Assembly (NCBI GenBank): GCA_963800235.1
Contig: CAWDAD010000001.1
Location: forward strand, 124,001 to 188,000
Direction of reading: 5' to 3'
Length of the DNA stretch: 64,000 nucleotides
Origin: CAVVNP01 sp963800235
GTDB taxonomy: Bacteria > Actinomycetota > Acidimicrobiia > Acidimicrobiales > Iamiaceae
Every line of letters begins with the position of its first letter. The stretch's first letter is position 1. A model generated the notes under the pieces. That model saw only the letters and a program-made list of their open reading frames with translations, had not been told where the DNA came from and did not search any database. The translations under genes were made by a program, and so were the position numbers. Positions 46,792 to 55,884 of the stretch are shown one piece after another.

Positions 46792-48578
46792 ATGGCCCGC
46801 CCCGACGACGACCGCCCCGAGGGTCGACCTCCCCGGCGGTCGGGCGGTGGCGGCGGGCGGTCGGGCGCCGGGCGCGCCGGTGGGGCCGGCTCACCGCGCC
46901 CGGATGGCGGCCGCGGCCGATCCGGCGGCCCCCGCCGCGACGGAGCCCGGCGGGGCCGGGACGAGCGCCGGGCCGGGGGACCCCAGGGGCGCGGTGGAGG
47001 CCGGCCGCCCCGGCGTGACCCGAAGGGTGGGACGGATCGGCCCCGGCGGCCGAGCCGCCCGGCGGGTGGCGGCCGCTCCGGCCCGTCACGCGCCGGGGAC
47101 CGGGGCGGGCGCCCCGAGCGCGGCGACCCCCGGGGCGCCGATCGGAAGCCCGGGCGAGCCGGATCCGGGCGGGCACCGGGCTCCGGTCGACGCGACGACC
47201 GGAGAGGTGGTCCCTCCCGCTCGTCGGGCGGCCGAACCGATCGTGCCGACCGCCGGTGGGACGACCAGCGGGGCGCGGGCCCCGGTCGATCCGCTCCGCG
47301 GCCGGGGCGCGCGCCCGGCCGGACCGACCGCAGTCGGATCGGCGCGGTCCGGGCGGTGGCCCGCGCGGCGGTGACCGGCGCCGAGCCGGTTCCAGCCGTG
47401 GCGGACCGACCGACCGGTGGGGTGACGACGTTCGATCGGGCGCCGGCGCGGACCGTCGTCCCGCGCGCCCGGGCGCCGAGCGGCGGGAGCCCGAGCAGGC
47501 CGGTCCGGCGCGCTGGGGACGGCTGGGGCGGCGGGGTGCCGGGAAGTTGCGGGAGGAGGACACCCGCGGGCCCGCCGGGCCCCGGACCGGCGCGCGACCG
47601 GAGCGGCGCGACCACCGTGAGGACGCGGCGCCGGTCGAGGGCGGTGCGGCACCGCCGGTCGGAGCCGGTGCGGCGGGGGAGGACCACCCGGATCCGTCGG
47701 CCGCCGACGAACCCCGGGCACGCCACGCGAGCGGTGACCCCGACGCAGGGCCGGACGCGCCGTCCGCCACCGCAGCCGGTCCGACCGGCGCGACCTCCGA
47801 GGCGGTCGCCGAGGGGGTCCGCGACGAGGCCGCCGAGGCGGTCGGACGGGGCCGCGCCCCGGTCCCGCCTGCGACCGGTGCGGCGAAGCCGGCCGGCGCT
47901 GCCGGCGCCCGGGGTCGTGACAGCGGCGATCGCCCCAACGGACGGCGCCGGGTGGGGGGCGTGGCCACCGGCGAGGAGGACCTGAGCCGCCTGGTGGGCG
48001 AGGAGCGAGGCCGGCGCCTGACCCGTCGGCTGCGGGACGCGGCCGGCGCCTTCGAGGAGGAGCGCTACGCCGACGCCCGCCAGCTGCTGCGCCCGATCGC
48101 CGGCGAGGCCCCGAGCGCCATCGAGGTCCGCGAGCTGCTCGGCCTGTCCTACTACCGCCTGGGTCAGTGGACGCCGGCCGCCCGGGAGCTGGAGGCCTTC
48201 GCGGAGCTGGCCGCCAGCGCCGAGCAGCACCCCGTCCTGGCCGACTGCTACCGCGCCCTGGGACGGCACGGCTCGGTCGAGGACCTCTGGGACGAGCTCC
48301 GCGAGGTGTCGCCCTCGGCGGCCCTGGTCGCCGAGGGTCGGATCGTGATGGCCGGGTCGCTGGCCGACCGGGGCCGCCTGGCCGAGGCCATCGAGCTGCT
48401 CGAGCGCTCACCCCGGGCCAAGCGCCCCCGCCCGCACGACCTGCGGGTGAGCTACGCGCTGGCCGACCTCTACGAGCGGGCGGGCGACGTGGCCCGCGCC
48501 CGCAACCTGTTCCAGCGCCTGGCGACGGCCGGCGACGGCTTCGGCGACGCCGCCCGCCGAGCGGGCGCCCTCGCCTGA
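46792..48578 (+). CDS. RGG-rich disordered protein with C-terminal TPR domain (one apparent frame break)
   Basis: The protein would be about 595 residues. The first roughly 400 residues are dominated by Gly, Arg, Pro, Asp and Ala with many RGG/RG repeats, a composition known from RNA-binding, condensate-forming proteins. The last 190 are tetratricopeptide helices (EERYADARQLLRPIAGEAPS, GLSYYRLGQWTPAARELEAF, DLYERAGDVARARNLFQRLA). The first part is in the frame of ATG 46792; the second, which also starts RGG-rich, is in another frame from about 47345. One missing base near 47300-47345 would join them. The homologue in the conserved mycobacterial block (Rv1691) is a TPR protein without this long N-terminus. 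Alternative: two genes, the second beginning at GTG 47256. Confidence 0.6.
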
Positions 48579-48742
48579 GCCTCCCGCAGCGGCGCGTTCC
48601 TGTCACCCCCCGTCCGTACGGTGGCGGGTGCCCGGCCTCCGTCCGCCCCGCCCGGCGAGGGCGGCTCGGGCCTCCTTCCCCCGGATCGACGACCGAGCGG
48701 GCGGCCACCAGGGCCGTCCCACCGCTGGAGGAGGACGAGCTG

Positions 48743-49129
48743 ATGAACGTGGTGGTGCTGCAGGGGACCCTGTCTCGCGAGCCCGAGGAGCGCACGCTGC
48801 CGTCGGGTGACCGGCTGATCGCCTACGAGGTCACGGTTGCCGGCCCGAACGCCGGCGGCCGGGCCGAGTCGGTGCCGGTCGCGTGGCACGACCCGCCCGC
48901 GGAGGCCCGCGACCTCAGGTGCGGCGACGAGGTGGCGGTGCTCGGGCGGGTGCGCCGCCGGTTCTTCCGGGTCGGCGGTGCGACCCAGAGCCGCACCGAG
49001 GTCCTGGCGGAGCGGGTGGTGCCGGCCGCCGCCGGTCGTCGGGTGTCGGCGCTGGTGCGCGCCGGTGCCGGCCGGCTGGCTCCGGCGCAGGGCCGCGCCG
49101 CCGCGAGGAGCGGCCGTCGCCGGTCCTGA
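48743..49129 (+). CDS. SSB-like OB-fold protein
   Basis: A 128-residue protein. MNVVVLQGTLSREPEERTLP and the LIAYEVTV, VAWHDPP, LRCGDEVAVLGRVRRRFFR strands fit a single-stranded DNA-binding protein OB-fold of the PriB/SSB type. The C-terminus is arginine rich (RAAARSGRRRS) instead of the acidic DDDIPF tip of housekeeping SSB, so it is probably a paralogue that does not recruit the usual SSB partners. GGAGGAGG, eight bases before the ATG, is the best ribosome site in the window. A TACGGT box at 48617 suggests a leader of about 120 bases. Confidence 0.7.
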   Translation: MNVVVLQGTLSREPEERTLPSGDRLIAYEVTVAGPNAGGRAESVPVAWHDPPAEARDLRCGDEVAVLGRVRRRFFRVGGATQSRTEVLAERVVPAAAGRRVSALVRAGAGRLAPAQGRAAARSGRRRS

Positions 49130-49202
49130 CCGCGCCCCCGGGTCTCCGGCGTCGGCAAAGATGGAGGACAATCGTCCGCTCACGAAGAGGAACCGAGTCA
49201 CC

Positions 49203-50090
49203 ATGGACCAGCAGCAGCTCGACAAGGTCAGGGCCGGCAACGGCTTCGTCGCCGCCCTCGACCAGAGCGGCGGCAGCACGCCCAAGGCGCTGAAGCTCTA
49301 CGGCGTCGGCGAGGACGAGTACGAGGGCGACGCCGAGATGTTCGACCGCATCCACGAGATGCGGACCCGGATCATCACCAGCTCCAGCTTCACCGGTGAC
49401 CGCATCCTCGGCGCCATCCTGTTCGAGAACACGATGGACCGCGAGATCGACGGCGTGGGCAGCGGCGAGTACCTGTGGTCGAGGAAGCAGGTCGTGCCCT
49501 TCATCAAGGTCGACAAGGGCCTGGCCGAGGAGAGCGACGGCGCCCAGGTCATGAAGCCGATGCCCGACCTCGGGGCGCTCCTGGAGCGCGGGGTGGCCCG
49601 GGGGATGTTCGGCACCAAGATGCGCTCGGTCATCAAGCTCGGGAACCCCTCCGGCGTGGCCGCCGTGGTCGACCAGCAGTTCGAGGTCGGGCGCCAGATC
49701 ATCGACGCCGGCCTGGTACCGATCATCGAGCCCGAGATCGACATCCACAGCCCGGAGAAGGCCGAGGCCGAGGCCCTGCTCAAGCAGGCGATCCTCGACC
49801 ACCTCGGGGCGATCGAGGCCGATCGACCGATCATGCTGAAGCTCACCCTGCCCGAGCAGGACGACTTCTACCGCGAGCTGGTCGAGCACCCGAGCGTGCT
49901 CAAGGTGGTGGCCCTCTCGGGCGGCTACAGCCGCGAGGAGGCCAACGAGCGGCTCGCCCGCAACCACGGCGTGATCGCCAGCTTCTCCCGCGCCCTGACC
50001 GAGGGGCTCACCGCCCAGCAGAGCGACGCCGAGTTCGACGCCGCCCTCGACCAGTCGATCAAGAGCATCTACGAGGCCTCCATCACCTGA
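49203..50090 (+). CDS. fda: Class I fructose-bisphosphate aldolase
   Basis: A 295-residue Schiff-base aldolase of the bacterial class I group. DQSGGSTPKALKLYGV at the N-terminus, ILFENTMDR and VVPFIKVDKGL near residues 88-110, and KMRSVIKLGNPSG with IEPEIDIHSPEK near residues 140-185 are typical; a lysine of the RPIMLKLTLPEQ strand (about residue 218) is the likely Schiff-base residue. GAAGAGGA precedes the ATG. In central carbon metabolism it interconverts fructose bisphosphate with triose phosphates. Confidence 0.9.
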   Translation: MDQQQLDKVRAGNGFVAALDQSGGSTPKALKLYGVGEDEYEGDAEMFDRIHEMRTRIITSSSFTGDRILGAILFENTMDREIDGVGSGEYLWSRKQVVPFIKVDKGLAEESDGAQVMKPMPDLGALLERGVARGMFGTKMRSVIKLGNPSGVAAVVDQQFEVGRQIIDAGLVPIIEPEIDIHSPEKAEAEALLKQAILDHLGAIEADRPIMLKLTLPEQDDFYRELVEHPSVLKVVALSGGYSREEANERLARNHGVIASFSRALTEGLTAQQSDAEFDAALDQSIKSIYEASIT

Positions 50091-50223
50091 GCGTCCCGAC
50101 GGGTCGACGGCCCCGTCGTCCCCGTCCGCACCGGTCTCCATCACCGTGGATCGCCGGAAGCCGGTGTTACCGTGGCCGACGGCCCTGGGTTCGGAAGCGA
50201 GTAGCCAGCGGCCAGGGGGCAAC

Positions 50224-52104
50224 GTGGCCAACATCACCGACGAGCCGACCGCCGACACGGTGGAGCTCGACCGGGTCATCATCCGATTCGCCGGCGACAG
50301 CGGCGACGGGATGCAGCTCACCGGAGATCGCTTCACCAGCGCCAGCGCGCTCTTCGGCAACGACCTGGCGACCCTGCCGGAGTTCCCCGCCGAGATCCGG
50401 GCGCCCGCCGGGACGCTGGCGGGGGTGTCGGCCTTCCAGGTCCACATCTCCGACCACGAGATCACCACGCCCGGCGACGCGCCGAACGTGCTCGTCGCCA
50501 TGAACCCGGCTGCGCTGCGCTCGGAGCTGCACCGCCTCGAGCCGGGCGGCACGGTCATCGTCAACACCGACGCCTTCGAGGAGCGCAACCTCACCAAGGC
50601 GGGGTACGAGACCAGCCCGCTCGGCGACGGCAGCCTCGACGGCTACTCGGTCTACGAGGTCCCGATGACCTCGCTCACCAAGGACGCGGTGGCGCCGCTC
50701 GGCGTCAAGCCGCGCGACGCCGAGCGGTCCAAGAACTTCTTCGCCCTCGGGCTGGTCTCGTGGATGTACACCCGGCCGTCCGAGCCGACGCTCGAGTGGA
50801 TCGACCAGAAGTTCGGCTCCCGGCCGCAGGTGCGCGACGCCAACCGGGCCGCCTTCAACGCCGGTCACGCCTTCGGCGAGACCGCCGAGCTGTTCGACCA
50901 CCCCTACGAGGTCAAGCCGGCCCGGCTCGAGCCCGGCACCTACACCAGCATCAACGGCAACACCGCGCTGGCGTGGGGCCTGATCGCCGCCGGCCAGCTG
51001 GCCCGGCTGCCGCTCTTCCTTGGCTCGTACCCCATCACCCCCGCCTCGGACATCCTCCACGAGCTGTCCAAGCGCAAGGCGTTCGGGGTGCGCACCGTGC
51101 AGGCCGAGGACGAGATCGCCGGCATCGGCGCCGCCCTGGGCGCGGCGTTCGGCGGCCACCTCGCCCTCACCACGACGAGCGGGCCGGGCGTGGCCCTCAA
51201 GTCCGAGACCATGGGCCTGGCCGTCAGCCTGGAGCTGCCGCTGCTCGTCATCGACATCCAGCGGGGCGGTCCGTCGACCGGCCTGCCGACCAAGACCGAG
51301 GCGGCGGACCTGCTGCAGGCCATGTACGGGCGCCACGGCGAGTCGCCGATCCCGATCGTCGCCGCCTACAGCCCGGCCAACTGCTTCGAGGTCGCCATCG
51401 AGGCGGCCCGGATCGCCCTCACGTACCGGACCCCGGTGATGCTGCTGTCCGACGGCTACCTGGCCAACGGCTCGGAGCCCTGGCGCCTCCCCGACGTGGC
51501 CTCCCTGCCGGACATCTCGGTGCCCTTCGCCTCCGAGGCCAACCACCACGACGAGGACGGGAACGCGACCTTCTGGCCCTACGTCCGTGATCCCGACACG
51601 CTGGCCCGGCCGTGGGCCATCCCCGGCACCCCGGGCCTCGAGCACCGCATCGGCGGCATCGAGAAGGCCGACGGGTCCGGCAACATCAGCTACGACCCCG
51701 AGAACCACGAGCGGATGGTGCGGCTGCGGGCGGCCAAGGTGGCCGGCATCGCCCACGACATCCCCCCGACGGCCGTGCGCGGCGACGTCGACGACGCCGA
51801 GGTGCTGGTGCTCGGGTGGGGATCGACCTGGGGGGCGATCGACGGGGCGATGGAGCGGTGCCGGCGCCGGGGCCGCAAGGTCGCCCACGCCCACCTGGTG
51901 CACCTGAACCCCTTCCCGGCCGACCTCGGCGAGGTGCTGGCGCGCTACCCGCGGGTCGTGGTCCCCGAGATGAACCTGGGCCAGCTGGTCAAGCTGGTGC
52001 GGGCCGAGTTCCTGGTCGACGCCCGGTCGGTCGCCAAGGTCCAGGGCGTCCCCTTCACCGCCAGCGAGCTGGAGCGGGCCCTGCTGGCCGAGCTCGACCG
52101 GTGA
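50224..52104 (+). CDS. korA: 2-oxoacid:ferredoxin oxidoreductase, fused gamma-alpha subunit (KorA)
   Basis: A 626-residue subunit joining a gamma domain (residues about 10-190, RVIIRFAGDSGDGMQLTGDR) to an alpha domain (ALAWGLIAAGQLARLPLFLG, YPITPASDILHELS, AEDEIAGIGAALGAAFGG, TTTSGPGVALKSE). This layout matches mycobacterial KorA, which with KorB oxidises 2-oxoglutarate to succinyl-CoA using ferredoxin. GTG 50224 is chosen: AGGGGG precedes it, and an upstream in-frame GTG at 50146 would add 26 residues without family sequence. Confidence 0.9.
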   Translation: MANITDEPTADTVELDRVIIRFAGDSGDGMQLTGDRFTSASALFGNDLATLPEFPAEIRAPAGTLAGVSAFQVHISDHEITTPGDAPNVLVAMNPAALRSELHRLEPGGTVIVNTDAFEERNLTKAGYETSPLGDGSLDGYSVYEVPMTSLTKDAVAPLGVKPRDAERSKNFFALGLVSWMYTRPSEPTLEWIDQKFGSRPQVRDANRAAFNAGHAFGETAELFDHPYEVKPARLEPGTYTSINGNTALAWGLIAAGQLARLPLFLGSYPITPASDILHELSKRKAFGVRTVQAEDEIAGIGAALGAAFGGHLALTTTSGPGVALKSETMGLAVSLELPLLVIDIQRGGPSTGLPTKTEAADLLQAMYGRHGESPIPIVAAYSPANCFEVAIEAARIALTYRTPVMLLSDGYLANGSEPWRLPDVASLPDISVPFASEANHHDEDGNATFWPYVRDPDTLARPWAIPGTPGLEHRIGGIEKADGSGNISYDPENHERMVRLRAAKVAGIAHDIPPTAVRGDVDDAEVLVLGWGSTWGAIDGAMERCRRRGRKVAHAHLVHLNPFPADLGEVLARYPRVVVPEMNLGQLVKLVRAEFLVDARSVAKVQGVPFTASELERALLAELDR

Positions 52105-52126
52105 GCACGAACGCAGAGGAGGCCTG

Positions 52127-53146
<1,020 letters not shown>

Positions 53147-53167
53147 CCCCGCCGGGGTGGCCCCGGG

Positions 53168-54370
53168 TCAGGTCCGGCGGTAGACGAGCCCGGTCTTGGG
53201 CTTCGGGTGGAAGAAGGTGGTCTTGGCCGGCATGCGGCGTCCCGCATGGGCGTTGTCGTCGATCTGGGCGACGGTGGCCGGCCGCAGCAGCACACCGGCC
53301 TGCGCCGACCCGCCGGCCACCGCGGCGGTGACCTGGTCGACGCCGTGCTGGTAGGTGATGGTCACGGGGACGTCCAGCGCCCGCAGGGCCACCTCGAGTC
53401 GGCTGCTGTCGAGGTCGGCGGCGTCGGTCAGTGCCTCGGGGCGGGGCACCAGCAGCCGGGCGTCCCGCTCCGGTCGCAGCAGGGCCAGGGCCCCAGCCGC
53501 GTCCATGCGGTCGAGCAGGTGGGGGCCGACCGGGGCCGGGCCGGCGTCGTCGAACCACGGCGCCAGCGCGTCGAGCAGGTCGAGGTCGTCGGGCAGCCCG
53601 GTGAGCAGCCGGTGGATGGGGCGCACCGTGAGCTGGTCGGCCACCAGCTCGACCACGAAGCAGAGCATCGACTCGGCACCGCCGGCCGATCCGTCGGCGG
53701 CGGCGCGGCGCCGCTCGTCGCGGTAGGCGAGGGACGTCTCGTAGCGGTGGTGGCCGTCGGCGACCACCACCGGCGTCCGCCCGACCGCCTCGCTGATGGC
53801 CCGCACCCGCGCGGGGTCGTCGATGCGCCAGACGCTGTGGTCGACGCCGTCGTCGTCGGTCCACGCCTGCAGGGGCGGCTGGGGCACCTCGAGCAGGGCG
53901 GTGAGCCCGTCGGTGAGCGACAGGGCCCACACCGCCGACAGGTTGGCGCCGGTGGCCCGCAGCAGGTCGAGGCGGTCGCTGCGGGCCTTCGGGGTCGTGT
54001 GCTCGTGGGGCAGGATGTCGCCGGCGTCGGGTTCGGCCAGCTCGAGGGCGCCGATGACCCCCAGGGTGTGGGCCGGGCGGCCGCGGTCGTCCACGTAGCC
54101 CATCCGGTAGACGGTGAAGCAGGGGGCCGGGTCGACGACCAGCGAGCCGTCGGCCGTCCAGGCGTCGAGCCGCTCGGCCGAGGAGCGGTAGCGCTGGTCG
54201 CCGTCGGCGGGATCGGGCACGTCCACCAGGACGGCGTTTCGATCGGACCGGGCGGCCAGCGCGGCCCGGTCGGCGCCGGAGAGGACGTCGTAGGGCGGGG
54301 CGGTCACGTCGGCCAGCGAGCACCGCCCGAGGTCGTAGCGCAGGCCGCGGAACGGCTCGAAGCGTGGCAC
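53168..54370 (-). CDS. DUF1015 family protein
   Basis: A 400-residue protein with a GTG start. Conserved DUF1015 features: FRGLRYD at the start, VTAPPYDVLSGADRAAL, LPHEHTTPKARSDRL, VVVADGHHRYETSLAYRDER near residue 205 and the C-terminal ITYQHGVDQVTAAV and TFFHPKPKTGLVYRR. A role in serine or small-molecule metabolism has been suggested for relatives but none is established; the DGHHRYET motif suggests a metal or phosphate site. It is convergent with korB and divergent from the phasin-like gene. Confidence 0.88.
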   Translation of the reverse strand: MPRFEPFRGLRYDLGRCSLADVTAPPYDVLSGADRAALAARSDRNAVLVDVPDPADGDQRYRSSAERLDAWTADGSLVVDPAPCFTVYRMGYVDDRGRPAHTLGVIGALELAEPDAGDILPHEHTTPKARSDRLDLLRATGANLSAVWALSLTDGLTALLEVPQPPLQAWTDDDGVDHSVWRIDDPARVRAISEAVGRTPVVVADGHHRYETSLAYRDERRRAAADGSAGGAESMLCFVVELVADQLTVRPIHRLLTGLPDDLDLLDALAPWFDDAGPAPVGPHLLDRMDAAGALALLRPERDARLLVPRPEALTDAADLDSSRLEVALRALDVPVTITYQHGVDQVTAAVAGGSAQAGVLLRPATVAQIDDNAHAGRRMPAKTTFFHPKPKTGLVYRRT

Positions 54371-54422
54371 CCGCCAGTGTTAGCAGACCCCGCCCCGCAC
54401 CCGACCCGATCGGTGCGAACTT

Positions 54423-54452
54423 TTGCAAGCACGAGCGCGACACCGGTAGCGT
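54423..54452 (+). promoter_or_regulatory. Leaderless promoter of the phasin-like gene
   Basis: TTGCAA (54423-54428), an 18-base spacer and TAGCGT (54447-54452), eight bases before the ATG at 54461. It is one of the few leaderless promoters here with a recognisable -35. Confidence 0.55.
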
Positions 54453-54460
54453 GGTACGCC

Positions 54461-54877
54461 ATGGCTCAGAACGAAGCGATTCGCCGGTACCTCGACACGG
54501 GCGTGCAGTTCACGCAGATGACCCAGGCCCGGGCCGAGGCCATCGTCAAGGACCTGGTCAAGGCCGGCGAACTGCAGACCGAGCAGGCCCAGGCGGCCGT
54601 CAGCGACCTGCTCGACCGCAGCCGCAGGAACGCCGACAAGTTCGTCGAGCAGGTCCGCAAGGAGGTGCGGTCCCAGGTCTCGAACCTCGGGCTCGCCACC
54701 CAGGACGACATCGCCCGGCTCGAGCGCAAGATCGCCTCGATGTCCTCGTCGTCGAGGAAGGCTCCGGCCAAGAAGGCGGCCACCAGGAAGGCCCCGGCCA
54801 GGAAGGCCGCCGCCAAGCGGACCGCCGCCACGAAGTCGGCGGCCAAGAAGTCGGCGGCCAAGAAGTCCGGCGCCTGA
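54461..54877 (+). CDS. Phasin-like helical protein with a lysine/alanine-rich H1-like tail
   Basis: A 138-residue protein in two parts. Residues 1-100 are helical and amphipathic (RYLDTGVQFTQMTQARAEAI, LLDRSRRNADKFVEQVRKEV, and a coiled coil in QDDIARLERKIASM), like the PhaF/phasin domain. Residues 100-138 are Lys/Ala/Arg repeats (KKAATRKAPARKAAAKR and two AAKKS units) like histone H1 and HupB tails. Proteins of this make-up bind both PHA granules or membranes and DNA in pseudomonads; no PHA synthase is here. DNA or nucleoid association is an inference. Confidence 0.72.
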   Translation: MAQNEAIRRYLDTGVQFTQMTQARAEAIVKDLVKAGELQTEQAQAAVSDLLDRSRRNADKFVEQVRKEVRSQVSNLGLATQDDIARLERKIASMSSSSRKAPAKKAATRKAPARKAAAKRTAATKSAAKKSAAKKSGA

Positions 54878-55025
54878 GCCGTCGGGGTTCGCCCCGGCGG
54901 TCACGGGGAAGCGGGGCGGGGGCCGCCCGCCGGGGCGGTCCAGCGCGGCCGACGGCCGCGCCCGCCATCATGTCGGGTGTGAGCCTCACGCCCGTCCCCG
55001 CCCGCGCCCACGCCCGGGGGCGTTG

Positions 55026-55877
55026 ATGGCCTCGGTCGGGGTGGTGGTGCACTGGGGCAGCGATCGAGCCAGCGACCTGGCCCGCGAGGTCACCGAGTGG
55101 CTCCTGCACCGGGGCCACCGGGTCGTGCTGCCGACCAACGACGCCGAGCTGGCCGGGCACCCCGAGCTGGGTGTCGACGACTCGCCGCTGGCCGGGCTCG
55201 ACCTGGCCCTCAGCGTCGGTGGCGACGGCACCATGCTGCGCACGGTGCACCTGGCCGCCCCCCACGGGGTGCCGGTCCTCGGGGTCAACGTCGGCCAGCT
55301 CGGCTACCTCACCGACGTCGAGCCGCAGTCGTGGACGGCGGCGGTCGAGCGCTTCCTCGACGGCCGGTACCAGCTCGAGGCCCGCATGCTGCTCTCGGTC
55401 GTGGTCCGGCGCGAGAGCGGCGAGGAGCCCGCCGAGCTGGCCCTGAACGAGGCGGTGCTCGAGAAGGACTCCATGGGTCACACCGTGCGGCTCCGGGTCG
55501 ACATCGACGGCGAGTTCTTCACGACCTACGTGGCCGACGGGTTCATCGTGGCCACCCCCACCGGCTCGACCGCCTACTCGCTGTCGGCCCACGGTCCGGT
55601 GATCGCGTCGGGGCACCACGCCCTGCTGCTCACGCCCGTCTGCCCCCACGGGCTGTTCGACCGCAGCCTGATCCTGCCCCCGGGGTCCCACGTCCGGCTG
55701 CAGGTGTGCGGGCACCGCCCCGCCTCACTCGCCATCGACGGCCGCCACCGGGGACGGCTGGACGTGGGCGACTCGATCGACTGCACCTCCGGGCGCGAGG
55801 AGGCCCAGCTCGTGACCTTCGGTCGGCGCAACGTCCATGCCGTGCTGAAGTCGAAGTTCGGGCTCAACGACCGGTGA
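55026..55877 (+). CDS. nadK: NAD kinase
   Basis: A 283-residue kinase forming NADP. LALSVGGDGTMLRTVHLA carries the GGDGT motif and catalytic Asp; ALNEAVLEK is the NE motif; VADGFIVATPTGSTAYSLSA is the glycine-rich substrate loop. An in-frame TTG at 55023 is the alternative start. It begins the nadK-recN-steA-steB block also found in mycobacteria (ppnK-recN-Rv1697-Rv1698); the tlyA gene that precedes it there is absent. Confidence 0.95.
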   Translation: MASVGVVVHWGSDRASDLAREVTEWLLHRGHRVVLPTNDAELAGHPELGVDDSPLAGLDLALSVGGDGTMLRTVHLAAPHGVPVLGVNVGQLGYLTDVEPQSWTAAVERFLDGRYQLEARMLLSVVVRRESGEEPAELALNEAVLEKDSMGHTVRLRVDIDGEFFTTYVADGFIVATPTGSTAYSLSAHGPVIASGHHALLLTPVCPHGLFDRSLILPPGSHVRLQVCGHRPASLAIDGRHRGRLDVGDSIDCTSGREEAQLVTFGRRNVHAVLKSKFGLNDR

Positions 55878-55884
55878 GCGGACG

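Noticed and set aside
46792..47345. Satellite-like or CRISPR-like repeat suggested by the GGC/CGG-rich stretch
   Set aside because: The units are irregular, there are no spacers of constant length, and it reads as RGG-type coding sequence. No CRISPR array, transposase, insertion sequence or phage gene was seen anywhere in the window.
48628..48810. A small open frame following a TACGGT box, as a leaderless gene before the SSB-like gene
   Set aside because: It runs out of frame into the SSB-like gene, is Arg/Gly/Ala low-complexity, and the SSB-like ATG has an excellent ribosome site; the region is better read as a 5' leader.
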